Shown here: piece after piece, positions 8,413 through 17,483 of the stretch
How the letters are laid out: each line of letters opens with the position of its first letter
Numbering within the stretch: the first letter of the stretch is position 1
Assembly: GCA_949294185.1 (NCBI GenBank)
Contig: CASFGA010000008.1
Coordinates: 185,606 to 249,605, forward strand
Direction of reading: 5' to 3'
Length of the DNA: 64,000 bases
Source of the DNA: an uncultured Bacteroides sp.
GTDB lineage: Bacteria; Bacteroidota; Bacteroidia; Bacteroidales; Bacteroidaceae
Made by a program: the position numbers and the translations under genes
The notes under the pieces: generated by a model
Databases searched by the model: none
What the model was told of the DNA's origin: nothing
What the model saw: only the letters and a program-made list of their open reading frames with translations

Positions 8413-11400
8413 TTATTTTTTGCCTTGCGAACGTTTCTTTTTCAATAGAACTAAAAGCAGGATGAATATAGCCAAAACAATTCCTGCTGCCAGTGTACCA
8501 CTTAAAGTGTTTTTCTCTTCTTCCGGTTGTCCGGCTGTGCTGACGGAGCTTTTCTTGAGAGTCATACCCTTCTGCGTGTCATCATCCGACAGAGCCGCCT
8601 CTTTCATTTCGGTAAGCCGTTGCTTGTAGGCGGCGGCCTGCTGCCGGCTTGCGTTTCCGGCAATGAAATCCTGCAGCTTGGCATTGTTGTCGGAAAAACC
8701 GCCTCCTGAAGTCCCGTATCTGGCAACCAGACCGGTATGCAGTGCAGCAATGTCTTTCAGTTGTTCCGGTGAAGCTTTCCAGTAGCCTTTACGGGCCGTT
8801 TCCATCATTACAGCTGTCATGTTTTCAAGAGCTGCCGGATTTTTTCCTTCAAAATAGCCTTGAACCCCCAGATTGTATTTGTCTTTCACATATACATCGT
8901 AGATTTCGTTCCACATCTCCGGGTCAATGGCTTTGGGCTTCATGACATTCCATCCGTAGGTGTTCTGTACAATCTCGGCGATTGCACCGGCAGCGCTTGC
9001 GTCTCCCTTCATCTTTTCCCTGATATAGGTCGGGTTTAGGATGGTAGTGCGGCTTTCAATTCCGATGGCCTCCTTTACTTCCTGCATGCGGACATTGTTC
9101 CGGTTGCGGTAGTCACTTAGATAAGCGTCCGGATCTTTGCCGGTAACGTTGCGGACTGCCAGATTCATCCCACCCATGAACTCATATACATGGTCGAGGC
9201 TCAAGGCTCCCCATGTGTTGCTTTGCCGTGGCTGGATGACGGCATCGGTGCGTGTGAGGGCGGCCTCGAAGGCAAACTGGCGGAATGCCTCCCAGTTTTT
9301 TTCACTCCCATAGTATGCACCCATGTTGTTCATATAGGTATCCGCTATTTCCTGTTCGTTCTCCCATCGGTCTCCGGCCTCCACCATGCCCTGGATGCCC
9401 GTTCCGTATCCGCCGTTCACACCGCCGAACACACGGAATGTCGACATCTCGCGTGCATCTTTGGGCGTGAGCCCTTTTTCTATCAGCATCCGTTCCGTTT
9501 CCACGATACCGGCAGCCACCTGGTTTTCGTATGCATCGTCTTTGGCGGCTGCGGCCATTTCCACGGCACGGTTGATCAGAAAGAGACGCGATGCGGCGAT
9601 GTCACGCAACTGCCCGCTGGTTTGTACGACAACATCAATGCGCGGGCGTCCCAATTCCTTTGAAGGGATGAGGCGGATATCGCTCACCCGTCCGAAGGCA
9701 TCGCGAATCGGTTCGACTCCCAGCATATACAGGATTTGGGCAACGGTCGCTCCTTCGGTTTCGATGAACTCGCCGCTCCATAATGTATAGCTCACTTTGC
9801 GCGGGATGGAGTCATTATGCCGTTTCTTGTACATCTCGATCGTGTTGTTTGCCAATCGGATGCCTTTTTCCCACGCGGCCTCCGATGGAGTGGCCTCTGC
9901 ATTGATGGAATACATGTTGCGTCCCGTAGGGAGAGCATTGGGGTTGGCGATGGGATCACCTCCGGGCGAGGGCTGTGTATAACCGCCTTCGAGAGCGTTC
10001 ATCAGGCTTGCCAGTTCCTTTTCCGGACTTGTGAGCAAAGCATTGCGGTAGTTGTCCACATTCTTTATCGTACGTTCCACTTCCACGATGGCCAGTGCCT
10101 TGCCGATTTGCTCTTTGCTGTATTCCTTTTTGTGCATCATTTGAGCCATCATGGCAGCCATTCCGCCTTGCGGGGATGGGGCGGGAGCGGTCTGGGTCTT
10201 GGCTTGGGTGTGTGGTGCACGATGTTTTTTCATCGCCTCCTCCATCTTGCGGAGCGCACTTGAGTCGGCTCCCATCCGTTTTGCCATGGCCAGAGCCTTG
10301 TCTGGGGCCATCTTTCCGGCTGCGTCACGCATCTTTTTGCGCATATCCTCGCTTATCGTACCCGGTTTGTGTGAAGATGCCGCATGGTTTCCTCCTGTCA
10401 TGCTCTGTATTATCGGCTTCATGGCAGGATTTTCTTCCATCTCTTCGGCGGCGGCCATCATCATCGCCATCATTCCGTCCGGATTCTTTCGTGAAGCCTC
10501 TATTTCGCGGGCTTTCTTCAACTCATCCATTGTGATGCCGGCCGTGGTGCAAACCAGTGCGTCGGTTGCGGCAGACGGGTTTGCCAAAAGACGGGTGACC
10601 AGGGCACGTGCGGGATTCAGATAATGTTCCGTAAAGACAGTTCGGCGCTTCTCTGTTTGCGGGGCGGCTTTTCCCCTCAGCTTGTCGAGTGCCAACAGGC
10701 TGTAGGCTATCGGCTCGGTAGCCATCGCGTATACGCTCGATTCGATGCGCGCCTTTTCATAAGGCACGCCCATCGTATAGAGCTGTCCGGTAATCTTTTC
10801 ATTGGCCAATTCTTCCGCAAAGTTCTCTATGCGGGCAATGTCGTCTTCCGAATAAGGTTTCGTGAGCACGCTGTCCAATTCCAGTTCACGGTGGATACCC
10901 AACTTTACGGTAAGGCGTTTCACTTTCAGCGATGCCTTGCCGATTGCCGCATCATTGTGTCCGTCTTCCCCCGACAGATTGTTGTAGTCTTTTATGGCCT
11001 CGCTCAATTCACGGTAGATTCCGCGCACGTTGCTTTCCATAAAGGGGGGAGTCAGATAAGACTGTAGTCCGGCATACGAGCGGCGCTTGGCGATGATGCC
11101 TTCGCCCACGTTGCCGATGGAGTAGATATAGAAGTGGGGCAGTGTGCCGACAAGACGGTCGGGCCAGTCCATACTGGAAAGAGCCACCTGTTTCTTTGGA
11201 GTAAACTCCAGACTGCCGTGCGTCCCGAAATGAATCAGGGCATCGGCCTTGAATCCGAACTGCGTCCACAGATAGGAGGCTATGTAGGTATGCGGCGGGG
11301 CTGCATTGGTTCCGTGTACAATCTGGAAGGCGTTTGACCCGGAGCCTGCGGCATTCTGCGGAAGCAATACCACATTGCCGAACTGCAGACGCGCCACGCC

Positions 11401-12843
11401 CAGTTTTCCGTCTTCAGTTGCCATGTAGCTGCCTGGGAATTCTCCGTGACTTGCCACTACTTCGGCATATTTTTCCGGGCGGATAAAATTTTTTATCCAA
11501 CTGTCATATTGTTTTTTTGTTATAAGCTCCGGATTTCCTTCCTTCATGAATCTGTCGAAAGCCCCTTCAGCATACAGGTTGAATACGGCTCCTTGTTTCT
11601 GAATCATTCTGCCCAACTCTTCGCTGCTTGCGGGCAGGTTGTCCACTTTGTAGCCTTCCTGTTTCATTCGCACCAAGAGATTGTACAGGGAAGGAACGAC
11701 CTCCATCCCGGCGGCAGTCAGTGCGTTTTGTCCCGGCCCTTTGTAATAATAGATGGCGACACGCTTTTCCGCGTTCGGCTTCTTTTGCAGACGGAGGTAG
11801 TTGTTGACCGTCTGCACGAATGTCTCCAACCGTTCGGGGATGGCGAAAGCATGCTGCATGCCTTCCTCGTCGGCATAGTGGCCGAACAGAGCAAACGGAC
11901 GGACAGCCCCGTCTATTTCGGGTGTCACTACGCTTTGTGAAAGAAAGCCGCCGCTCATTCCCATCGCATCGTTTTCCCATTCTTCCACCAGGCTGTTCAC
12001 GTTGAGCGGAGCGAACAGCGGGATGTTCTGTTCGGACAGATAATCCACAATATAGTCACCCATGCGTCCGTGAGCCATATTGATGACGGCCGCCGGCTGT
12101 ACGGAGTCTATCTGGTGGCGTTTGATGAAGCTTCTCATCCGGCGCACCGGGTAGACCACATTGCCTGTTTCTTCCAGTTTCCTGATCAAGTCGGTCGGTT
12201 CGCCCATTTGTCCGGTCACGATGATGCGCGGGGCGTCTTCCTTCCACAGGCGGTTGTCTTTCAGAAAACGGTTGTATTCGGTCACGGTGTTGAATCCTTT
12301 AGGCTCATCGTCCGGATTTTGCGGGTCGGCGTGATAAAGCATCTCATTGGCGGCTTCCACCACGGCTTCCGGTTCGTTGACGGAAATCAGCTTTCCGTCG
12401 ATAACCTTGCGGACATAGTTCAGCATGCTCCGGTAGTTTCGTCGCCCTCCGTTGCCTAAATATTCGCGTAGAGGAGCGGCGGTAGCCGAGTCGAGCGAAC
12501 AGATGTCGTTTGCCGGATTGGTCACGGCTGTCGACAGCACAGGCAGGCCGCCTTCGGCCGCTTTCTGGATGACGGCACGCTGTTCCTCCGTGATGCGGAG
12601 TCCCATCGCATTGATGAAAACCATGTCGAAACCATTCAGTTTGTCGAGGTCGTCTGTGCTAAGTTCACTAAGCTTGATGAATGAATTGTCGTTTGCTTTT
12701 GAGATTTCTCCCAGATTGATGACCTGATAGTTGATGAATCCTATCCGTGTGGAGCTGAACCAATGGCTCCATACACTGGCAAGAATCAGAATCAATGCGA
12801 TCATGCCACCGAGCATGATTCGTCTTTTTAAGGCTCTCTTCAT
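8413..12843 (-). CDS. hmuS: CobN/magnesium-chelatase H-like protein, HmuS
   Basis: The 1476-residue protein is a CobN/BchH-family large chelatase subunit flanked by two membrane helices: an N-terminal signal-anchor (about residues 7-26) and a C-terminal one (LAAGIVLAIFILLLVLL) followed by a basic tail. The family segment HFGTHGSLEFTPKKQ is present in the middle. It has an inserted low-complexity part rich in Ala, Met, Pro and Gln (around residues 860-930). The start at 12843 is preferred because it follows an AGAGAG-like site and avoids overlap with hmuR. True cobalamin CobN sits with CobS/CobT; here the neighbours are a haem receptor and a proton channel. HmuS-type proteins are therefore thought to act on haem, probably removing iron from it without oxygen. 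Topology and substrate are inferred. Confidence 0.85.
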   Translation of the reverse strand: MKRALKRRIMLGGMIALILILASVWSHWFSSTRIGFINYQVINLGEISKANDNSFIKLSELSTDDLDKLNGFDMVFINAMGLRITEEQRAVIQKAAEGGLPVLSTAVTNPANDICSLDSATAAPLREYLGNGGRRNYRSMLNYVRKVIDGKLISVNEPEAVVEAANEMLYHADPQNPDDEPKGFNTVTEYNRFLKDNRLWKEDAPRIIVTGQMGEPTDLIRKLEETGNVVYPVRRMRSFIKRHQIDSVQPAAVINMAHGRMGDYIVDYLSEQNIPLFAPLNVNSLVEEWENDAMGMSGGFLSQSVVTPEIDGAVRPFALFGHYADEEGMQHAFAIPERLETFVQTVNNYLRLQKKPNAEKRVAIYYYKGPGQNALTAAGMEVVPSLYNLLVRMKQEGYKVDNLPASSEELGRMIQKQGAVFNLYAEGAFDRFMKEGNPELITKKQYDSWIKNFIRPEKYAEVVASHGEFPGSYMATEDGKLGVARLQFGNVVLLPQNAAGSGSNAFQIVHGTNAAPPHTYIASYLWTQFGFKADALIHFGTHGSLEFTPKKQVALSSMDWPDRLVGTLPHFYIYSIGNVGEGIIAKRRSYAGLQSYLTPPFMESNVRGIYRELSEAIKDYNNLSGEDGHNDAAIGKASLKVKRLTVKLGIHRELELDSVLTKPYSEDDIARIENFAEELANEKITGQLYTMGVPYEKARIESSVYAMATEPIAYSLLALDKLRGKAAPQTEKRRTVFTEHYLNPARALVTRLLANPSAATDALVCTTAGITMDELKKAREIEASRKNPDGMMAMMMAAAEEMEENPAMKPIIQSMTGGNHAASSHKPGTISEDMRKKMRDAAGKMAPDKALAMAKRMGADSSALRKMEEAMKKHRAPHTQAKTQTAPAPSPQGGMAAMMAQMMHKKEYSKEQIGKALAIVEVERTIKNVDNYRNALLTSPEKELASLMNALEGGYTQPSPGGDPIANPNALPTGRNMYSINAEATPSEAAWEKGIRLANNTIEMYKKRHNDSIPRKVSYTLWSGEFIETEGATVAQILYMLGVEPIRDAFGRVSDIRLIPSKELGRPRIDVVVQTSGQLRDIAASRLFLINRAVEMAAAAKDDAYENQVAAGIVETERMLIEKGLTPKDAREMSTFRVFGGVNGGYGTGIQGMVEAGDRWENEQEIADTYMNNMGAYYGSEKNWEAFRQFAFEAALTRTDAVIQPRQSNTWGALSLDHVYEFMGGMNLAVRNVTGKDPDAYLSDYRNRNNVRMQEVKEAIGIESRTTILNPTYIREKMKGDASAAGAIAEIVQNTYGWNVMKPKAIDPEMWNEIYDVYVKDKYNLGVQGYFEGKNPAALENMTAVMMETARKGYWKASPEQLKDIAALHTGLVARYGTSGGGFSDNNAKLQDFIAGNASRQQAAAYKQRLTEMKEAALSDDDTQKGMTLKKSSVSTAGQPEEEKNTLSGTLAAGIVLAIFILLLVLLKKKRSQGKK

Positions 12844-12859
12844 ATTGTCTCTCTTTTTG

Positions 12860-15007
12860 TTATAATAATTTGTCAATATCCAGGGATATGCCGGCGCAGA
12901 AGGTCGTTCCGGTGGTGCTTGGAGTATTGTTGTAATAATGTTCCGGACGGTAATTGAACAGATTGTCTACGGTCAGTATGACATTGACTCCTTTGTATAC
13001 TTTTTGCGATACGTTCAGTTTCCATATCGTGTAAGCCGGATAAGTGACCGCTTCGGTTGATTCATAAGAATTTTCAGATACATATTCATCTGTTGTGACC
13101 TTGGAAAGGACACGCCCGTTCAGTGCCACGCTGAATCCGTAATTCTTCCAGTCCTTTCCATAGTCAAGCCGGGCGGTGGCCGTGTGGGGGCGTGTGCTTG
13201 AAGTGTAAGGCTGTCCGTATTTCACATGCTCGTGTGTGAAGGCATACGAAAGCTTCACGCCCAGTCCGCACGGATATTTTGCCGAGACATTGGCATCCAG
13301 TCCGGAGATGTTCATTCTTTTCATGTTTGTGTATACCATCCCGTTCATGGCCTGGTTCCATGCCGTATTGATGCGGTTGTCTACAAGATTGAAGTATCCG
13401 GTGAGAGTCATGCTGTAACGGCTTTTCATGTATTCGGCCGAAACGGAAAAGTTCTGGCTCCGCTCCGGTTTCAGATCCGGATTTCCGTATATCATGAATA
13501 TGTTTGCCATATTGAAGTCCATATACATTTCTTTCAAAGTGGGGGCGCGGAAGCCTCCGGCATACGAACCGCGCAGGGAACAGTTGCCCAGCTTGTACAT
13601 GAGACTGAGTTTGGGTGATATGTTTTGTGTCTTTGCCTCCGAAAAATAATCGTAGCGCACACTGGCAAGCATGTTGAACTTCTTGTTCGGATTCCAGTCG
13701 AATTGTGCAAAGGCATCGGCTGTATATTGCTTATGGTTGCCGTTGTCGGTAAACTGGTAGCTCATCAGATAGTCGCGCATGAAGTCTCCTCCTACGGTCA
13801 GCGTGTTTTTTCCGGCAAAGGTGTGATGATACAGGGCACGCACCGTGTGCTGCACATTAGTATAGTCACGTATGTCTTTGTCTTGCAAGACATCATAGTC
13901 GCTCTTGTCGTATTGGTCAAAGCTGTATGACACTTCCGCATTGTTGGTCTTGCTGAATGAATAGTTCCCTTTCAGTCCCCCACTGAAGTCGCGGTATCGG
14001 TCTTTGCCCGTGGCGCTTTTGTCGCGCTCGCGGAAAAAGTATCCCAACCGCCCTGTCAGTTTCAGACGGTCGGTCGGCGCATAAATCAGCCGGTCTTTAA
14101 AGTTCCATGTGCGGTTGCCGTATACCCGGCTGAAAGCATTCTCTTCGCCGTCTTTGCCGATGGAACCGATTTCTATAGGGTCGGTAGATGTATGTTGCAC
14201 ATTGAGGCTGTTTCTGAAGTCTCCGGCATTGAAACTTGCCGTACCTCCATATCGTTGGTCGTTATGCGAACCGTAGCGTCCGTTCAGGTTCAGTGTCCAT
14301 GGTTCCTCCGACTCTTTGCTGATAATGTTGATGACACCGCCCACTGCATTCGAGCCGTAAAGGGAAGAAGCCGCTCCCTTTACGATTTCAATGCGTTCCA
14401 CGTTGTCCAGATTCAGGCGGCTGTAGTCAATATTGTCCAATGTCTCTCCCGCCAACCGCTCGCCGTCTACCAGAAACAGCACCGCATTCCCCCCGAATCC
14501 CTGCATGTTGAGAGAGACTTGCTGGTCCATGGCGTAGGAAAACTCGATGCCGGGAAGCTCAGTCTGAAGTAAATCGCCGATATTGGTTGCATCCACTTTC
14601 TGTATGTCATTGGATGTGATGACTCGGGTGATGATGGGAACATCTTTCAGTAGCTTCGGAGTGCGGGTTCCGGTTACCACAACGGTTTCCATGCCGATGG
14701 CATCCTCTTCCATGACGAAGTCTTTTTCCGTATCTTCCGGCTTGATGGGATAATGTTGTGTTACATAACCTATATAGGAGACTTGTAAAGTATATTTTCT
14801 GTTGTCCGGCAGCCGCAGGCGGTATTTCCCAGACTCGTCTGTCGTGACTCCTACGGTTGTTTTCTCTTTCAGGAAAACGGTTGCACCGATAAGCGGTTCG
14901 TGGCTTGTATCGTAAACGGTTCCTGAGAGGATGCGCTGTGCAGCTGCCGGAAGCATCGGCATACAGCACAATACGGCCAGCCAGAAACCTGTCAGTATCT
15001 TTTGCAT
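12860..15007 (-). CDS. hmuR: TonB-dependent haem receptor, HmuR-like
   Basis: The 715-residue protein has a signal peptide (1-23, ending AAA-Q) and a carboxypeptidase-D-like domain (about 25-105, starting RILSGTVYDTSHEPLIGA). The plug follows (about 110-230, with VVVTGTRTPKLLKDVP and the IEIVKGAASSLYGSNAVGG block), then a 22-strand barrel ending in an aromatic-rich C-terminus. The FRAP and NPDL motifs (FRAPTLKEMYM and GNPDLKPERSQN) are those conserved in haem receptors. It should bind haem from HmuY at the cell surface and import it with TonB energy. It lies 23 bases after hmuY and 16 bases before hmuS. Confidence 0.92.
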   Translation of the reverse strand: MQKILTGFWLAVLCCMPMLPAAAQRILSGTVYDTSHEPLIGATVFLKEKTTVGVTTDESGKYRLRLPDNRKYTLQVSYIGYVTQHYPIKPEDTEKDFVMEEDAIGMETVVVTGTRTPKLLKDVPIITRVITSNDIQKVDATNIGDLLQTELPGIEFSYAMDQQVSLNMQGFGGNAVLFLVDGERLAGETLDNIDYSRLNLDNVERIEIVKGAASSLYGSNAVGGVINIISKESEEPWTLNLNGRYGSHNDQRYGGTASFNAGDFRNSLNVQHTSTDPIEIGSIGKDGEENAFSRVYGNRTWNFKDRLIYAPTDRLKLTGRLGYFFRERDKSATGKDRYRDFSGGLKGNYSFSKTNNAEVSYSFDQYDKSDYDVLQDKDIRDYTNVQHTVRALYHHTFAGKNTLTVGGDFMRDYLMSYQFTDNGNHKQYTADAFAQFDWNPNKKFNMLASVRYDYFSEAKTQNISPKLSLMYKLGNCSLRGSYAGGFRAPTLKEMYMDFNMANIFMIYGNPDLKPERSQNFSVSAEYMKSRYSMTLTGYFNLVDNRINTAWNQAMNGMVYTNMKRMNISGLDANVSAKYPCGLGVKLSYAFTHEHVKYGQPYTSSTRPHTATARLDYGKDWKNYGFSVALNGRVLSKVTTDEYVSENSYESTEAVTYPAYTIWKLNVSQKVYKGVNVILTVDNLFNYRPEHYYNNTPSTTGTTFCAGISLDIDKLL

Positions 15008-15030
15008 GTGATGGTCTTGTATTTTTAGGG

Positions 15031-15699
15031 TTAGTTAAATGCGTTTTCGAGCGGATACAGGTATTCGAATGTCATGTATCCTTTTGTATTCTGTTCGTTG
15101 GCATAACCTAACAGGTGTATGGCGGCATGAGTCCCGTCTTGCAGTCGGAGCACATATATTTTACCAGACATTGTATAGATGGGAGGCATTGTACTGGTGT
15201 CCACATCAAGCCATCTGCTCAATGTCTCGTTATAGTCAGACTTTGCATACAGAATGACCCCGTCCATCATGCCTGACATGTCGATGGTGATTCGGTCGGT
15301 GGTTTCCGTGTCGCTCACATATTCCCCGTCTGGGATGCTTCCCGAATCGAGCAGTTCGCTGATGCTTGTGAAGGAAGTTTCCATAACGGCACCGCCGTTT
15401 GTCTTGACATCATAGCGGTGGATGGCAATGTCCCAGTCGCCGGGCATGCCTTCGCCTTCCTCCCACGGTTCTTCCGAACCGGTTTCGTCGAGGATGCGTG
15501 TGCAGACAGACTCCTTCGTTGCGAGGTTGATGTAAGTCCATTTCGTGTAGTCAGTGGCATCTACGGTCATCGATTCACAGTTGTCGGCAGTGATGATGCT
15601 GTAGGAGTCATAAATTCCGTCGAATATGCCGTCGCATGCTGAGAATGATATCATCATCATTCCCAACATGGCGGCGACATGAAATTTTGTTTTCTTCAT
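15031..15699 (-). CDS. hmuY: HmuY-family haem-binding lipoprotein
   Basis: The 222-residue protein has a lipoprotein signal (MMMISFSAC, Cys22) and HmuY-like segments DATDYTKWTYINLATKES (48-65) and WDIAIHRYDVKTNGG (89-103). HmuY proteins are surface or secreted haemophores that hand haem to HmuR. In the region where Porphyromonas HmuY has its two haem-binding histidines this protein shows methionines instead (Met141, 144, 145 and Met171, 177), as in several other Bacteroidales homologues. It is immediately upstream of hmuR and 22 bases after the end of a calycin-like lipoprotein gene. Confidence 0.87.
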   Translation of the reverse strand: MKKTKFHVAAMLGMMMISFSACDGIFDGIYDSYSIITADNCESMTVDATDYTKWTYINLATKESVCTRILDETGSEEPWEEGEGMPGDWDIAIHRYDVKTNGGAVMETSFTSISELLDSGSIPDGEYVSDTETTDRITIDMSGMMDGVILYAKSDYNETLSRWLDVDTSTMPPIYTMSGKIYVLRLQDGTHAAIHLLGYANEQNTKGYMTFEYLYPLENAFN

Positions 15700-15746
15700 T
15701 TGTTCAATGCTTGTCTGTTTGTTATTCGCCTTGAGTCGTGTCTTGC

Positions 15747-15845
15747 GTGTCGAACGTGAAGGTGATTGCCATAGGCATGGCTCCCGGTTTGATGTTCATG
15801 GTCAGCTTCATCTGTCCGTCGTTTATGGTTCCGGTCAGGTCGCTT
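15747..15845 (-). repeat. Exact 99-base direct repeat, copy 1
   Basis: These 99 bases are identical to 16108-16206. They encode the C-terminal strands of a calycin-like domain (DLTGTINDGQMKLTMNIK and onward). The offset between copies is 361 bases, which is not a multiple of three, so the two copies cannot be read in one frame. Confidence 0.95.
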
Positions 15846-16107
15846 GGTGAATTCATCCAAAGTCAGCGTATAGGTTCCGTCTCCGTTTTCAGACTCGCTG
15901 ACATTCACTCCGGTGATGTCGAATGCCGGCATGGCCATGGCTCCAAGTCCCAATGAAGGCATGGAGATTGTCAGCGTACCGTTATCGGCTGCCGTAAGAG
16001 TCAGTTTCTGTTCAGAGCTGCCTTGTGAACTTCCCATTACGCTCATGTCCATCATTCCGGTATATTCCCCTGCAACGGTTTCTGCCAGGGAGGGTTTCTG
16101 TGCTTGT

Positions 16108-16206
16108 GTGTCGAACGTGAAGGTGATTGCCATAGGCATGGCTCCCGGTTTGATGTTCATGGTCAGCTTCATCTGTCCGTCGTTTATGGTTCCGGTCAGG
16201 TCGCTT
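16108..16206 (-). repeat. Exact 99-base direct repeat, copy 2
   Basis: Identical to 15747-15845. At the 5' (coding) edge the sequence jumps straight from the GAMAMPA segment of domain 2, missing about 35 residues that domain 1 has at the equivalent place. Confidence 0.95.
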
Positions 16207-16947
16207 ATGCCGGCATGGCCATGGCTCCGTCTCCCATGGCCGGTACGGAAATGGTCAGCGTGCCGTCGTCGGCCGCTGCAAGAGCCAGTGTCATCTCAGA
16301 GCTTCCCTGCGAACTTCCTGCTATGCTCATGTCCATCAGCCCGGTGTATTCTCCTGCTATCTTGTCTGCCAATACGGTTTCCGGTGTCGGTTCGGCTTGG
16401 GTATCAAATGTGCAGGTAATGGACATCGGCATGCTTCCCGGCTTGATATCCATCGTGATGCGCGCTTCTCCGTTGCTGATTGTTCCTGACAGATTGCTTC
16501 CGGTAATGGTGATATCGCCTGCCGTCGCTTCAAAGCTTTCTTTGGAAAATGTATAAGAGCCGTTGTCGGCTGCGGAAACGGTCACATCTGTAATGTTGAA
16601 AGCCCCAAGCTGCATGGAGCCTGTACCTAAAGCAGGGAATGCAACGGTTACCGTTCCGTTGTCTTCGGCGGAAACCTGTATGGTCATTTCAGATTCACCC
16701 GCGGATGTTCCTGATACGGACATGGCCATCAGTCCGCTGTAGCTGCCCTGTATGGCTTCGGCGGCCTCTTGTTCCGGTGTTTTGGGATTGTCTTCTTTAC
16801 TGCAGGCTACGGCGCACAGTACGGCGAGCATCATTGCAAACAAATTTTTGAGTTTCATCTGTTGGTAATTTTACGGTTAATAATTCTGTTCTGATACCGT
16901 TTCCCGTCTTTGGAAGTGCGGAACCGATACCGTTGTTTTGTTTGCCT

Positions 16948-16979
16948 GCAAAGTTAGAAGCTGTATCAAGGCAGGGCAA
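16948..16979 (-). promoter_or_regulatory. Promoter of the haem operon
   Basis: On the minus strand TTG (16979-16977), a 20-base spacer and TAACTTTGC (16956-16948) match the Bacteroidetes promoter. Predicted transcription starts near 16940, giving a leader of about 80 bases before the calycin-like gene. I cannot point to a confident Fur box. Confidence 0.7.
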
Positions 16980-17188
16980 TACCTAAAAATGACGATTTAT
17001 TTGCCGTGAAAATATGAAAAGAAACGTACTGTTACCTTTTTGTAGGTATTGGCATATTGGGGGGATTTGTAATGGCATGAGTTGTTGAAGGGAGTTTGAT
17101 GCTTTTTCAGGCGGTCTTTTCTGGTGAGGTGTAGGGGATGTGTTTTGTCGCCTTTAATATTAAAGAAGGGAAGAGGTTTCATATTGTT

Positions 17189-17227
17189 TTTTCATAAGCA
17201 TGATAATCCGTTTTCATAAGCATGATA
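17189..17227. repeat. Two 17-base direct repeats, 22-base period
   Basis: TTTTCATAAGCATGATA occurs at 17189-17205 and again at 17211-17227, separated by 5 bases. A 22-base period places both copies on the same face of the helix, as for a protein-binding site, but it is about 230 bases upstream of the haem promoter. Confidence 0.6.
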
Positions 17228-17327
17228 TTGAAATCGGATACTGGTTCTATACAGATAGGGTGATGGTAGAGCCGATATTTTACAGATGATGCAGCCGTTT
17301 CGGCTTGTTTACGGACAGGTGGAATAA

Positions 17328-17361
17328 AGAAAAAGGCAGACAACTTCGCAAGCTGTCTGCC
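17328..17361 (-). terminator. Terminator of the tRNA-Ser/tRNA-Glu transcript
   Basis: On the minus strand GGCAGAC (17361-17355) pairs with GTCTGCC (17341-17335) around a 13-base loop that can itself pair further, followed by a T-rich run (TTTTTCTTT). It lies 15 bases downstream of tRNA-Glu. Confidence 0.8.
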
Positions 17362-17375
17362 CTGATTGCTATAAG

Positions 17376-17448
17376 TAGCGCATACGGGAATCGAACCCGT
17401 GTTTCAGCCGTGAGAGGGCCGCGTCCTAGGCCACTAGACGAAAGCGCC
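17376..17448 (-). tRNA. tRNA-Glu (CTC)
   Basis: A 73-base cloverleaf on the minus strand: acceptor GGCGCTT pairing with ATGCGCT (one U-U mismatch at position 6), D-arm GTCTAGTGGCCTAGGAC, anticodon loop CTCTCAC with anticodon CTC, and T-arm ACGGGTTCGATTCCCGT. CCA is not encoded. Downstream partner of tRNA-Ser in one transcript. Confidence 0.92.
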
Positions 17449-17483
17449 GTTTGAAAGTGAAAAACGAATCTTGAATACCGAAG

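Larger units (their letters stand above)
15722..16858 (-). pseudogene. Calycin-like lipoprotein gene, frame broken at two repeat junctions
   Basis: The gene starts at 16858 with a lipoprotein signal (lipobox AVAC, Cys19) and encodes three consecutive calycin-like (PF13944-type) domains. Domain 1 (about residues 35-160) is complete, ending in GTISNGEARITMDIKPGSMP. Domain 2 runs to GDGAMAMPA and meets TAA at 16205-16207. Its C-terminal third (QMKLTMNIKPGAMP) then continues in another frame, and domain 3 runs from about 16095 to EFTK near 15850. There the frame shifts again before DLTGTINDGQMKLTMNIK, ending at TAA 15722-15724, 22 bases before hmuY. Both breaks fall exactly at the same edge of a 99-base direct repeat. 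Either two deletions occurred at repeat edges or the assembly is wrong here. The intact product would be a surface lipoprotein working with HmuY. Confidence 0.75.
16859..17375. other. Intergenic region between the haem operon and the tRNA pair
   Basis: About 520 bases hold the haem operon promoter (16948-16979), a pair of 17-base direct repeats (17189-17227) and the tRNA terminator (17328-17361). The part from about 17000 to 17185 has short open frames without protein character. I see no riboswitch or small RNA that I can support. Confidence 0.5.

Noticed and set aside
7520..8629. Plus-strand open frame of 369 codons
   Set aside because: Antisense to hmuT, hmuU and the end of hmuS, whose membrane helices and family motifs are unambiguous.
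8413..12843. Cobalamin-synthesis cobaltochelatase CobN
   Set aside because: No cobS, cobT or other cobalamin genes and no cobalamin riboswitch nearby; neighbours are a haem receptor, an HmuY-like protein and a proton channel, so HmuS is the better call.
17189..17227. Start of a CRISPR array
   Set aside because: Only two 17-base units with a 5-base gap; too short for repeats and spacers, and far from the cas genes.
16980..17330. Small RNA or riboswitch upstream of the haem operon
   Set aside because: The sequence lies upstream of the predicted promoter and shows no conserved riboswitch core that I recognise.
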